NCBI RefSeq assembly: GCF_001895045.1
Contig: NZ_BDAM01000005.1
Location: 434,001-498,000 of the forward strand
Source of the DNA: Rhodococcus coprophilus NBRC 100603
GTDB lineage: Bacteria > Actinomycetota > Actinomycetes > Mycobacteriales > Mycobacteriaceae
Direction: 5' to 3'
Length of the DNA stretch: 64,000 nt
Shown here: positions 24,084-32,788 of the stretch, piece after piece
Position numbering within the stretch: position 1 is the stretch's first letter
How the letters are laid out: each line of letters opens with the position of its first letter
Notes under the pieces: generated by a model
Seen by the model: only the letters and a program-made list of their open reading frames with translations
Told to the model about the DNA's origin: nothing
Database searches by the model: none
Made by a program: the position numbers and the translations under genes

Positions 24084-25268
24084 ATGAGTACTCCGGAACC
24101 GATCGTCATCATCGACGGTGCACGTACCCCGGTCGGCAGTTTCGGTGGGGCGTTCAAGGACGTTCCCGCCCACGAACTCGGCGCGACGGCGGTACGCGCG
24201 GCTCTCGAGCGTGCCGGGGTCGCCCCGGAGAACATCGACGAAGTGATCATGGGGTGCATCGGCCAGGTCGGTGCGGACGCCTACAACGCGCGCCGGGTCA
24301 CCCTCGCTGCGGGACTGCCGGTCGAGACGCCCGCGCTCACCGTCAACCGGCTCTGTGGGTCCGGACTCCAGGCCGTGTGGTCCGCCGCTCAGGAGATTCG
24401 CTGGGGCACCGCCGACATCGCCGTCGCCGGTGGCGACGAAAGCATGTCCCGCATGCCGTTCTACGACTTCGGCGCCCGCAACGGTTACAAGCTGGGCAAT
24501 CGCGAACTCGTCGACGGCACCGTCGGCATGCTCACCGACCCGTTCAGCAACCTCCACATGGGTGTCACCGCCGAGAACGTCGCCCGCGAATACGGCGTCA
24601 CCCGCGACGAGCAGGACGCCTTCGCTGTCGAATCGCAGCGCCGCGCCGCCACCGACGCCGCCAAGGCTGCCTTCGCCGAGGAGATCACCCCGGTCGAGAT
24701 CGGCGGACGCAAGCCCGTCACCGTCACCGAGGACGAGCATCCCAAGCCCGGCACCACCGTCGAAACCCTCGGCAAGCTGCGGTCCGCCTTCATCAAGGAC
24801 GGCACGGTGACCGCAGGTAACGCCTCAGGTATCAACGACGGTGCCGCTGCCCTCGTGCTCGCACGCGAGTCGGTGGCACGCGAGCGCGGCCTCAGCGGCT
24901 CGGTGGTCCTCGAAGCCGTCACCACCGCGGCGATGGATCCGCAGCTCATGGGCTATGCGCCGACGTTCGCGCTGCGCAAGCTGTTCGCGCAGACCGGTAC
25001 CTCCCCGGCCGACATCGGCATCGTCGAGCTCAACGAGGCCTTCGCGTCGCAGGCGATCGCCGTGATGCGCGACGCGAAGCTCGATCCGGAGAAGACGAAC
25101 CCGTACGGCGGTGCGATCGCCCTCGGTCACCCCGTCGGCGCGACCGGCGCGATCCTCACTCTGCGTGTCGCGAAGGATCTCGTTCGCCGCGACCTCGAAC
25201 TGGGCGTCGTCACGATGTGCATCGGTGGCGGGCAGGCGCTCGCTGCGCTGCTGCGCCGTGTGAACTGA
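24084..25268 (+). CDS. Acetyl-CoA C-acetyltransferase (thiolase)
   Basis: A 394-residue thiolase. The acyl-accepting nucleophile is Cys91 in NRLCGSG; the C-terminal catalytic motifs are NEAFASQA, GGAIALGHPVGATGA (His) and CIGGGQALA (second Cys). Length and motifs fit degradative or biosynthetic acetoacetyl-CoA thiolases (FadA/AtoB group), which split or form acetoacetyl-CoA. It stands alone and is followed by a very long hairpin. The exact chain-length preference cannot be read from sequence. Confidence 0.94.
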   Translation: MSTPEPIVIIDGARTPVGSFGGAFKDVPAHELGATAVRAALERAGVAPENIDEVIMGCIGQVGADAYNARRVTLAAGLPVETPALTVNRLCGSGLQAVWSAAQEIRWGTADIAVAGGDESMSRMPFYDFGARNGYKLGNRELVDGTVGMLTDPFSNLHMGVTAENVAREYGVTRDEQDAFAVESQRRAATDAAKAAFAEEITPVEIGGRKPVTVTEDEHPKPGTTVETLGKLRSAFIKDGTVTAGNASGINDGAAALVLARESVARERGLSGSVVLEAVTTAAMDPQLMGYAPTFALRKLFAQTGTSPADIGIVELNEAFASQAIAVMRDAKLDPEKTNPYGGAIALGHPVGATGAILTLRVAKDLVRRDLELGVVTMCIGGGQALAALLRRVN

Positions 25269-25279
25269 GGAGAGAGCTT

Positions 25280-25324
25280 CACAGACCGGGGCCGGGCGAC
25301 GAGATCGCCCGGCCCCGGTCTGTG
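25280..25324. terminator. Very long bidirectional hairpin terminator
   Basis: Twenty base pairs of perfect inverted repeat (25280-25299 with 25305-25324) around the 5-nt loop CGAGA. It fills the gap between the convergent thiolase and jetC-like genes and directly abuts the jetC stop, which shows that no jetD follows jetC. Confidence 0.9.
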
Positions 25325-28300
25325 TCACGACTCGGCGGGTCGGACGAGGCGGTTGCGTCCGTCCCAGTGCACCCGGGTGGTGACCGCCGATCCGTCCTCG
25401 AGCCGGCGCACCTCGTAGATGTCGAGGGCCGGCACACCCGGCACGCAGCCCCACAGTGCGTGCCCGGTCATCACGAAGTCGATGTCCTGGCGCACGAGCA
25501 GTCCCATGAGCTCACCGATGGTCGGTTCGTCGATCTTCGCGAAGGCATCGTCGAGCAGGACGAGCCGCAGGGCCAGATCGGTGTCGGGCAGACCGGACAG
25601 GTAACCGTCCGCGGCGGCGAACAACGAGACGTACGAGACGAACCTGGTCTCACCCTGGGAGATCTTGGCGCGGGTGGAGATCCTGCGTTCTTGATCGGGT
25701 TCGGGGCCGACGATCGTCACCTCGACGGTGTGCCACTTCCGGTAGTCCAGTGCCTCCGACAGATGCGTGGCGTATCCGGCCGACGGATCGGTCGCGTGCG
25801 ACGCCTCAACCCGACGGCGCAGCAACTCGAGCAGTTCTTCGCTGTCGCCCGGTGACCGCGTTCCGGTCAGCAGACGGGTCACGAGCGCCGCGTCGGCGTC
25901 CTCCCGCACCGGACGCCACGCGATCCGCACTCCGATCCCGTGGGTCGTGCGACTACCAGCCAGGCTCGTGTTCATCGCAGCGACGAGTTGTTCGGCCTGG
26001 GTGATGCGCCGGCGTAGTTCGTCGGCGACGCCGCCCAGCACGAAACCGGTGAACACGTCGCGTTCACGCTGGGACAGCGCGCGGCTCTCGTCCTCGGCCC
26101 GCTTGGTGAGTTCCGCCAGCACCCCGGTGGGCGTGGAGTCGTCGCCGACGCCGCCGATCCCGACCACGTGCGCGGACTCGGTGACGGTGTGCCGGACTTC
26201 GAGGCGGTCGGAGATGTCGCGGTCGAATCGTTGCAAGGCCGCGAGAATCCGGTTGTCGCCCGTCCCGGTGCTCGCCGGCAGTACGTTCAGCAGTGCCTGG
26301 GCGGCGGTGCGGACGTGGTCCGGGTCGTCGAGGTGGGCGAGCGGTTCGGCCGGAACGTCGGCGGCCGCACTGATCTCGGGCAACTGCACCTGCGCCGACA
26401 ACCGGCCCGCGGCCGCCGTGAGTTCGTCGCGGTCGCGGCGGAGACGTTCACGCACGGTCGCGCATCGTTGGAGGACTTCGGCGACGGCCTTGCCGAGATG
26501 TTCGCGGTGGGTGACGGTGCGTCGGCACTGCTCTTCCGTGCGTGCGCGTTCGGTGTCGGAGTTGCGCAGTTCCCGAGCGAGATCGGCCGTATCGACGTCG
26601 AGTGCCTCGGCCTGTGCGGCAACGACCGCAGCCTTGCCGTGCCACTCGTGCCAGCACGATTCGGCGTTCTCCTCCGCCTCGACCCGCACGCCGGAGGCTG
26701 ATGCGAAACGGTCGACGGCGAGAGTGAACCTGGCTCGCGCGGAAAGGACCTCACCGATGTCGCGCGCCAACTCCAGGCAGGTCTTCTCGGCGACTGCGCA
26801 GGTGTCGACGACCTCCTCGAGATCCGGCACGTCTCGCGGCAGCGCGAAGTGGAGGCAGGTGGCGCGGTGGGTGTCGAGGTCGGTGGACCATTGGCTCCGC
26901 AGCGTCGCGGCGTGTTTTCTGAGTTCGGTCGCGGCGGCGGCGCTGCTGCGCGCACGCCGGTCGGCCTCCCGGTAGCGGTGTAGCGCCTCGTCGAGGGCGC
27001 CGGTGGTGGGGGCGGACGACGTGTGCGCGTACCACCGTGACGGATGTGCCGTCGCGTCACCGCGTCCGGCTGTCCGGACCTCCTCGGCCAGATCCAGTGC
27101 GGCGAGATCCGCGGTGATCTCGTCGATCCGGATGCGCCGGGCCGCCGTCGCGGCGTCGCGGGCCGCGGCGCCGATGTACCGGGTGGACTCGGCGGTGTGC
27201 CGGCCACGCAGTACCCCGTTGTGCCAGCGACCGTCCCGCGACACCGACGCGACCGCAGCGGCGTCTTCGAAACCGATCGCGGACAGCACAGCCGTGATCG
27301 CGGTGAGCGGTACCTCCGTGTCAGGGCTGGGGACGAGCACCGTCGACAGCGGTTGCCGCGGCAGTTCGCCGCGGGGAGAGACGAGTACCTGACCGGTGTG
27401 CGCGCGCAACCGGCCTTCGCCGTCGACGGTCGCGGTCAGGAAACCGGCTGCGAGCAGTGCCGCTTCGATGCCGATGCGGTCGTCGTCGCCGAGGGTGTCG
27501 GCGAACTCGACTGCCTGCCAGAGAGGTACGCCGTCGCTCTCGGATTGCCACGGCGCGCCCTCAGGCGTCCCGTCGTCGCTTTCGAGTGCTGCCTGTTCTT
27601 CTGTCAGTGCGCGGCGCCGGGACTCTGCCACGAGGTTCTGGGGAGGCGCGACCGCGGTCTCGCCCAGGACTTCCGGCGCCGCATCGGCCGCGGCGGCCGG
27701 GAGTGCGGCGAGTTCCGACAGGATCGGATCGGCCCGGCTGCCGGGGTCGGTATCGATGTCGGTGACGGACTCGAGGTGCGCCGACAAGCGGCGCATCAAC
27801 GTCACGGCGTCGAGGTCGGGCAGGAGCGCGGACGTCGAATCCGAGGTGAGCCACTCACGCCACCCGTGCCGCAACGAGAGTGCGGCGTCGTCGAGCCTGG
27901 CCGCGGCGTCGGCTCGCGCAGCGGCGTCGCGTTCGGCTTCCCCCGCGGCTCGCTCGGCGGTTGTCTCCGCCTCGCGTACGCCGCGCCCGGAGAGATCGAG
28001 CCGCCGCGCTTCGCCGAGTCGGCGGGTGGCCTGTTCGCGCCGGCGCCTGGCTGCCGCTGCCGCCTGTTCGGCTGCCGCACGGGCATCCTCGCAGTGCTCG
28101 GGGACGAGTTTGACCCGGGCGACCGTCGGGCGCGGCGCGGACTCGGGTGTCGCGTCACGGTCGGTACGGATCGGGTGCAGGCCCGAAGCCTCCCGCTCGA
28201 TCTCGAGACGGATGTCGGCGGGAAGCGCGCCGTGGGGAACCGTGGCGGTGGTGAGTTCACGTTTCGCCAGCGCGAGCCGCTCGGTGGCCTGCCCGACCGC

Positions 28301-29479
28301 CGCCGACAACTCGTCCAGAAGTTCTCCGGCACGGTCGGATTCGAGGCGCTCGTGGGCACGTGCCCGCGAGGCCGCGGAAATTGCCTGATCCGCGGCGAGT
28401 CCCAGAGCGTCGACGGCGAGCTGACGCTGGGCGAGATCGTCTGCGGTGCGGAACAGCTCGTGTGTCTCGAGTCCGCGCATCGCGCGCTCGAGTTCGGCGA
28501 GCTGATCGCGGCGTTCACGGAGTCGTGTCTCGGCCGCGGCGGCCTGGGTGTCGAGATCGGCAGCGTCGGCTTCGGCGGCCGCAAGTTCACGTTCGGTGTC
28601 GGACACCCGGTCGGCCGCGGCGACCGCAGCTTCGGCACTCGCCCGCAGCAGGTCGGCGGCGTAACGGCGGTAGACGGCGTGGAACTGGCGTACCCGCGTC
28701 AGAGACGCCTCGAGCTGCGCTTGCGCCCGGCGGCTCTCCCCGAGCAGATCGAGTTGGCTACCCGCTTCCAGCAGCATGTTGTCGGCGAGCGGAGGAAGGG
28801 CGTCCGAGAGGATCTGAGGCAGCCTGCCCTCGTCGATCCGGTTGCCGACGTCGGGTGACCGCAGCGTGTGGAGCAATTGCAGCAGCCCGGTGTAGCGATC
28901 GCGCCCACCTTCGCCGCGCAACCCGAAGACCAGGTCGCGGACGGTGTCCCGATGCCGCTCGGGTTCGCGGGTGAGCCTGTCCGCGCCGATCCGGCCGGCG
29001 AGATCGTCGCGCGAGAGCGGGGACCGGAGATCGTCGACGAGTTGCAGGTCGTGCCCGACACGAAGGTCGCTGGTGAAGAAGTGCACCTCGCTGCGATGCG
29101 CGGTCGCGCTGTACCGGATGTGCGCGCCGATGGTGAGATGGCCGGCGGGACGCGCCAACTCGATCCACAGGTACCCGATCCTGTTGGTCTGCCCGCCGGA
29201 GCCGGTGCGCATCAGTTCGTCGAGGTCGACCTTTGCGGCGCCGGTGGCATCCATCCGCTTGCGGTCGGCGTCGAGAAGAAACGGCAGGAGCATCTCGAGG
29301 GCACGCGACTTGCCCGAACCGTTGGTGCCGCGCAGGATCATCCGGCCGCCCGACAGCGCGAACTCGGTGTCGAGGTAGTGCCACACGTTGACGATTCCCG
29401 CTCGCGACAGGCGCCAGCGATCGGGACGGCTTACCGGAACGCCTTCGTCGAGAAGGAGAGCCTCGGAGGAATGGGTCAT
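25325..29479 (-). CDS. SMC-like ATPase, TIGR02680 family (Wadjet type II JetC-like)
   Basis: A 1384-residue SMC/MukB-like ATPase. The N-terminal head has Walker A GTNGSGKS (51-58). Long coiled coils follow (about 240-560), rich in Ala, Glu and Arg. A middle hinge-like region (about 660-740, DDDRIGIEAALLAAGFLTATVD) precedes a second coiled-coil half. The C-terminal head has ISQGETRFVSYVSLFAA and Walker B RLVLLDDAFAKIDEP. This is the TIGR02680 family, the JetC component of Wadjet type II, a plasmid-restricting SMC complex. ATG overlaps the JetB-like stop by 4 nt. Normally the DUF2399 nuclease JetD is in the same operon; here the gene is followed directly by a terminator and a convergent thiolase. 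Confidence 0.92.
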   Translation of the reverse strand: MTHSSEALLLDEGVPVSRPDRWRLSRAGIVNVWHYLDTEFALSGGRMILRGTNGSGKSRALEMLLPFLLDADRKRMDATGAAKVDLDELMRTGSGGQTNRIGYLWIELARPAGHLTIGAHIRYSATAHRSEVHFFTSDLRVGHDLQLVDDLRSPLSRDDLAGRIGADRLTREPERHRDTVRDLVFGLRGEGGRDRYTGLLQLLHTLRSPDVGNRIDEGRLPQILSDALPPLADNMLLEAGSQLDLLGESRRAQAQLEASLTRVRQFHAVYRRYAADLLRASAEAAVAAADRVSDTERELAAAEADAADLDTQAAAAETRLRERRDQLAELERAMRGLETHELFRTADDLAQRQLAVDALGLAADQAISAASRARAHERLESDRAGELLDELSAAVGQATERLALAKRELTTATVPHGALPADIRLEIEREASGLHPIRTDRDATPESAPRPTVARVKLVPEHCEDARAAAEQAAAAARRRREQATRRLGEARRLDLSGRGVREAETTAERAAGEAERDAAARADAAARLDDAALSLRHGWREWLTSDSTSALLPDLDAVTLMRRLSAHLESVTDIDTDPGSRADPILSELAALPAAAADAAPEVLGETAVAPPQNLVAESRRRALTEEQAALESDDGTPEGAPWQSESDGVPLWQAVEFADTLGDDDRIGIEAALLAAGFLTATVDGEGRLRAHTGQVLVSPRGELPRQPLSTVLVPSPDTEVPLTAITAVLSAIGFEDAAAVASVSRDGRWHNGVLRGRHTAESTRYIGAAARDAATAARRIRIDEITADLAALDLAEEVRTAGRGDATAHPSRWYAHTSSAPTTGALDEALHRYREADRRARSSAAAATELRKHAATLRSQWSTDLDTHRATCLHFALPRDVPDLEEVVDTCAVAEKTCLELARDIGEVLSARARFTLAVDRFASASGVRVEAEENAESCWHEWHGKAAVVAAQAEALDVDTADLARELRNSDTERARTEEQCRRTVTHREHLGKAVAEVLQRCATVRERLRRDRDELTAAAGRLSAQVQLPEISAAADVPAEPLAHLDDPDHVRTAAQALLNVLPASTGTGDNRILAALQRFDRDISDRLEVRHTVTESAHVVGIGGVGDDSTPTGVLAELTKRAEDESRALSQRERDVFTGFVLGGVADELRRRITQAEQLVAAMNTSLAGSRTTHGIGVRIAWRPVREDADAALVTRLLTGTRSPGDSEELLELLRRRVEASHATDPSAGYATHLSEALDYRKWHTVEVTIVGPEPDQERRISTRAKISQGETRFVSYVSLFAAADGYLSGLPDTDLALRLVLLDDAFAKIDEPTIGELMGLLVRQDIDFVMTGHALWGCVPGVPALDIYEVRRLEDGSAVTTRVHWDGRNRLVRPAES

Positions 29480-30612
29480 GTGGCAGATCTTTCGGCGGCA
29501 GTGGGGCGGTAACGGGCGGCGGGGGCGGCCAGCATCAGTCCGTCCTCGAAGGGTCGGGCGAGTCCGAGCCGCGCCAGCAGCGACGTGACGTCGCGTCGGA
29601 GCAGCGGGACGTCACGGACGTAGTCACGACGCCACGTGCGTGCATGTGTCGCCGCGAGTTCGCCGAGGACGGCGTCGAGGGTGCCGGTGTCGACGTGGAG
29701 GTCGTCACCCGGCTCGGTCTCGTACCGGTCGGTGAGTTCGGAGACCAGCAGCAGCGCCGCCTGCTCCAGCGTGCCCGCTCCGGGAAACGGCACGTCGGTG
29801 AGTTCCCCGTCGGGGTCGTAGGCCAGAGCACCTTCGGTGCGGACTTCGAGAACGAGTCCGAAGTCCTCGTCGAGGAGGCGTGTCAGCTCGGCCCGGTCGC
29901 GTACGAGCACGTCGAGAGCGTCCGCGTCCAGGTCGGCCCGGGCCACGAACGGGTTTTCCACCAGGCGGCGATACAACCGGCGGGTCGGCGGCTCCGGCAC
30001 CGGTGACGACAGCACCGCTGCCGGTCCGGCTGCCTTGTGCAACGGACCCGACAACAGGTGGGGGAGCAGCGCCCGGTCCACTGTCAGCGTGACCTCGCCG
30101 GGGACGTCGGCCTCGTGGCCACCGTCCCCGTCGGACTCACCGAGCACGCCCCACTCCTGAAGTGTGTGCAACGCCGACACCAGGTGCCGGCGTTCGGACA
30201 GGGTGTCGCCGAGTTCGATGCCGTGTTCCTCCGCGTCGACGCGAATCCGGTCGACGAGGTTCGAGACGAGAACACGATCCTCCGTACCGGGCGCTAGGAG
30301 GGCCGCACACACCAGCGCCAGATACATGTACGCGGTGGCGCCGAACTCGTCCCCGTTGCCTCGACGCAGTGGACGGCTCGGCGCCGACCCCTCGATGGGT
30401 GCCTTCGTCAGCCGGACGAACGAGGTATCGACGACGAGCGTGTATCCCAGTCTGTCGGCGAACATGGACTTCAACGACGTGGCGTGCCGTCGGACGAGTT
30501 CGAAGGTCTCGGGGTCCTGCGCGGCGGTGAGTATCGGCTGCTGGAGGAGCACCCGGGCCGCGTGACGCCGGCCGGTGGTGTCCTGGGCGACGGTGCCCGT
30601 CGAGGTCGTCAC
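29476..30612 (-). CDS. TIGR02678/DUF2398 protein (Wadjet type II JetB-like)
   Basis: A 378-residue protein of the DUF2398/TIGR02678 family, the kleisin-partner (KITE-like) subunit JetB of Wadjet type II. The N-terminus RRHAARVLLQQPILTAAQDPETFELVRRHATSLKSMFADRLGY, the segment VVDTSFVRLTKAP and the C-terminal winged-helix-like end resemble this family. It overlaps jetA-like upstream and jetC-like downstream by 4 nt each (ATGA), so subunit ratio is set by translational coupling. In the complex it would bind the kleisin and the SMC heads. Confidence 0.88.
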   Translation of the reverse strand: MTTSTGTVAQDTTGRRHAARVLLQQPILTAAQDPETFELVRRHATSLKSMFADRLGYTLVVDTSFVRLTKAPIEGSAPSRPLRRGNGDEFGATAYMYLALVCAALLAPGTEDRVLVSNLVDRIRVDAEEHGIELGDTLSERRHLVSALHTLQEWGVLGESDGDGGHEADVPGEVTLTVDRALLPHLLSGPLHKAAGPAAVLSSPVPEPPTRRLYRRLVENPFVARADLDADALDVLVRDRAELTRLLDEDFGLVLEVRTEGALAYDPDGELTDVPFPGAGTLEQAALLLVSELTDRYETEPGDDLHVDTGTLDAVLGELAATHARTWRRDYVRDVPLLRRDVTSLLARLGLARPFEDGLMLAAPAARYRPTAAERSAT

Positions 30613-32102
30613 GGCATCCCCGTTCTCTGCGAGTCGCTGTCGGTGTGCGCACGGGTACCGCCGGACTCCGAAGCCCGCAACGAGAGCGAGTGCACGGTGA
30701 GGTCACCGCTGGGGGAGTGCACCACGGTGTCGGTACCCGGCTCGGCGGTGAGCGAGAAACCGAGATCGTGATCGTCGACGTGCACGGTCCCGTCGACGGA
30801 TCGATAGCGCGCGAGGAGCGCACCGAGAGCGTCGAGCAGCAGATCGCGGGCGAGATCGGAGATGTGCGCGCCGTTCAGGTCGCCCGCCGTGCAGAGTTCG
30901 TGCACCGCCTCGGCCCTCTCCCGCGATTCGCGTGCCGCGAGTGCGTCGGCACGCGAGCGATCGGGCGCCGGATCCGGGATGCGCGCGGTTCGCCCCCGGG
31001 GCGAACGGTCGCCACGTTCCCGGAGTGACACCGGGATCTGCACGGGATCGGCTTCCCACCACGAGGTACCCGGTCCGACCCGCGGGTCGGGTTCGTCGGG
31101 CCCGAGAAGCAGATGGCGGCTGGGGTACGCGCCGAACGTCGCTGCGAACAGCCGATGGGCCTGCTCGTCGGACGACTCGGCGAACCACCCGGCGAGGCGG
31201 AGGAGATCGGCGCGGTGAGAAAAACCCGGCGTCGCCGACGTGAGCCGCCGGGTGTGGATCAGCAGACGGCTCAGCGCGTGCGCCGCCGCGTCGCGCAACC
31301 GGCGCGGTCCCGAATCCTCGTCGAACCATTCGGCGAGTTCGTCCCAGTCGCTGCGGCTGCGCCCAGGCGACCTGACGACGCCCGCGGTGTCGGGGAGACC
31401 GGTGGCGGGCAGCGCGGCGAGGACCAGGTCGAGCCGGGGCATCAGATCGCCCAGCCGGGTGGCGACGACCGGAGCGTGCTTCGCGACGTCCGAGGTGACG
31501 ACATCGAGATACTCGAGCAGCAGCAGCTTGAACTCGGTGTACTCGTCGTCGGACAGATCCAGCCGGGCGAGGACACCGCCGAGGTAGGTATAGAAGTCGG
31601 CGACACTGTCGGTGAAGTTCCGGTGGTGCGCGAAGAGCCCGGTGACGTGCCCGGCGAGTGCGTCGGGGTCGGCCACGGCGCCCGACTCGCCGACGAGGTC
31701 GTCGATGAGGGCGAGGGCATCCGCGATGCAGCCGAGGGATTCGCGCGCGACCTCGCGTGCTCCGTCGCGCGACGACGCCAGCACCGCGGCCTCGCGGTGT
31801 ACCCGTGCCCCGGAAACGGTGGTGCGGTACCGGGCACGCGCCCGGACGAAGTCGGCGACGGCGTTTCCGCTGGGGTCCCGGCCGGAGGTCGCGAGATTGC
31901 CCCAGTGGACGAGTCGGCGGCAGCGTGCCTCGACCACGTCGGCGTGGAGCGGTGTGCCCTTCGAGGCGAGGACCGAGGTGATGTCCGCAGCGGAGAGTTC
32001 TGCGAGCAGCAGATCGGAGAAACAGTCCATCACCGCGGTGTAGTCGTCGGCTTCTTCGGCGACCAGATATCGGAACAGGTCTCGGCTGCCCCCATCACCC
32101 AT
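30609..32102 (-). CDS. TIGR02677/DUF2397 protein (Wadjet type II JetA-like, kleisin)
   Basis: A 497-residue DUF2397/TIGR02677 protein, the putative kleisin JetA of Wadjet type II. Family features are the N-terminal SRDLFRYLVAEEADDYTAVMDCFSDLLLAELSAADI, a helical middle with a conserved W and the C-terminal region that would contact an SMC head. AGGAGGG lies 5 nt before the ATG at 32102, which makes this start firm although the frame is open to 32201. First gene of the three-gene operon. The 194-bp region upstream (32103-32296) is shared with the divergent MarR gene. Confidence 0.88.
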   Translation of the reverse strand: MGDGGSRDLFRYLVAEEADDYTAVMDCFSDLLLAELSAADITSVLASKGTPLHADVVEARCRRLVHWGNLATSGRDPSGNAVADFVRARARYRTTVSGARVHREAAVLASSRDGAREVARESLGCIADALALIDDLVGESGAVADPDALAGHVTGLFAHHRNFTDSVADFYTYLGGVLARLDLSDDEYTEFKLLLLEYLDVVTSDVAKHAPVVATRLGDLMPRLDLVLAALPATGLPDTAGVVRSPGRSRSDWDELAEWFDEDSGPRRLRDAAAHALSRLLIHTRRLTSATPGFSHRADLLRLAGWFAESSDEQAHRLFAATFGAYPSRHLLLGPDEPDPRVGPGTSWWEADPVQIPVSLRERGDRSPRGRTARIPDPAPDRSRADALAARESRERAEAVHELCTAGDLNGAHISDLARDLLLDALGALLARYRSVDGTVHVDDHDLGFSLTAEPGTDTVVHSPSGDLTVHSLSLRASESGGTRAHTDSDSQRTGMP

Positions 32103-32296
32103 CCGAACCCTCCTGTACCTGCGCCGCCACGGTACGGACAGGCTAGCGGTGGGCACCGTCCGGCCGGTGCTCGCCCGGCACCGCCTCGAGACGCGTGACA
32201 ACGCGTGGGGTTCTCTTCACTACTCCTCGTGGGACGATCGCGGCGACGAGGCCTACCGATTAGTGTCGCAGCACACCCCCCGCTTATAGTTGCCCT

Positions 32297-32788
32297 GTGC
32301 AACACGAGTGGCAGGCCGGGACGCCGGCCCAGACCGAAGTGGCGCAGGTCTACGAAGAGTTCGTGCACCTCGTCCGCTTCCTGACAGCCGGAGAGCGTGC
32401 ACACGGCAACGCTCTCAGCCTTGCCCAGCACTCCCTGCTCGGATTCATAGCCCGTCATCCGGGCTGCCGTGCCACCGAAGTGTCGGTGAACTTCGGTGTC
32501 AACCGCTCGACAGTGTCACGCCAGGTGCGGAACGCCGTCGACGCGGGATGGGTCGAGGCGGAAGCCGGACCGGTAAGGACCGGTAACCCGCTACGGCTCA
32601 CCGAGCGAGGTCGGGCGATCCTCGACGACACCGTGGTGCGCAGGCACAGCGAGATCCGGGCGGGTCTCGCCGAATGGGAACAGGAAGATCTCGACCGGTT
32701 CGTGCACCTTTTGCGCCGCTTCCGAAGCCGCGTGGAATGGGGCACCGCCCGGACTCCCGACCAGAACGATGGAGATATCAGTGCGTGA
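32297..32788 (+). CDS. MarR-family transcriptional regulator
   Basis: A 163-residue winged-helix protein. Its HTH reads SLAQHSLLGFIARHPGCRATEVSVNFGVNRSTVSRQVRNAVDAGWVE (about residues 42-88), followed by a wing (RTGNPLRLTERGRAILDD). The GTG at 32297 has a TATAGT box 7 nt upstream, so the mRNA is probably leaderless. It overlaps the start of the acyl-CoA synthetase gene by 8 nt, so the two form an operon. A fatty-acid or acyl-CoA ligand is a fair guess from that context only. Confidence 0.88.
   Translation: MQHEWQAGTPAQTEVAQVYEEFVHLVRFLTAGERAHGNALSLAQHSLLGFIARHPGCRATEVSVNFGVNRSTVSRQVRNAVDAGWVEAEAGPVRTGNPLRLTERGRAILDDTVVRRHSEIRAGLAEWEQEDLDRFVHLLRRFRSRVEWGTARTPDQNDGDISA

Noticed and set aside
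22736-25324. A missing jetD gene near the Wadjet cluster
   Set aside because: All open frames in this stretch are explained by the membrane protein, thiolase and terminator; nothing resembles DUF2399.
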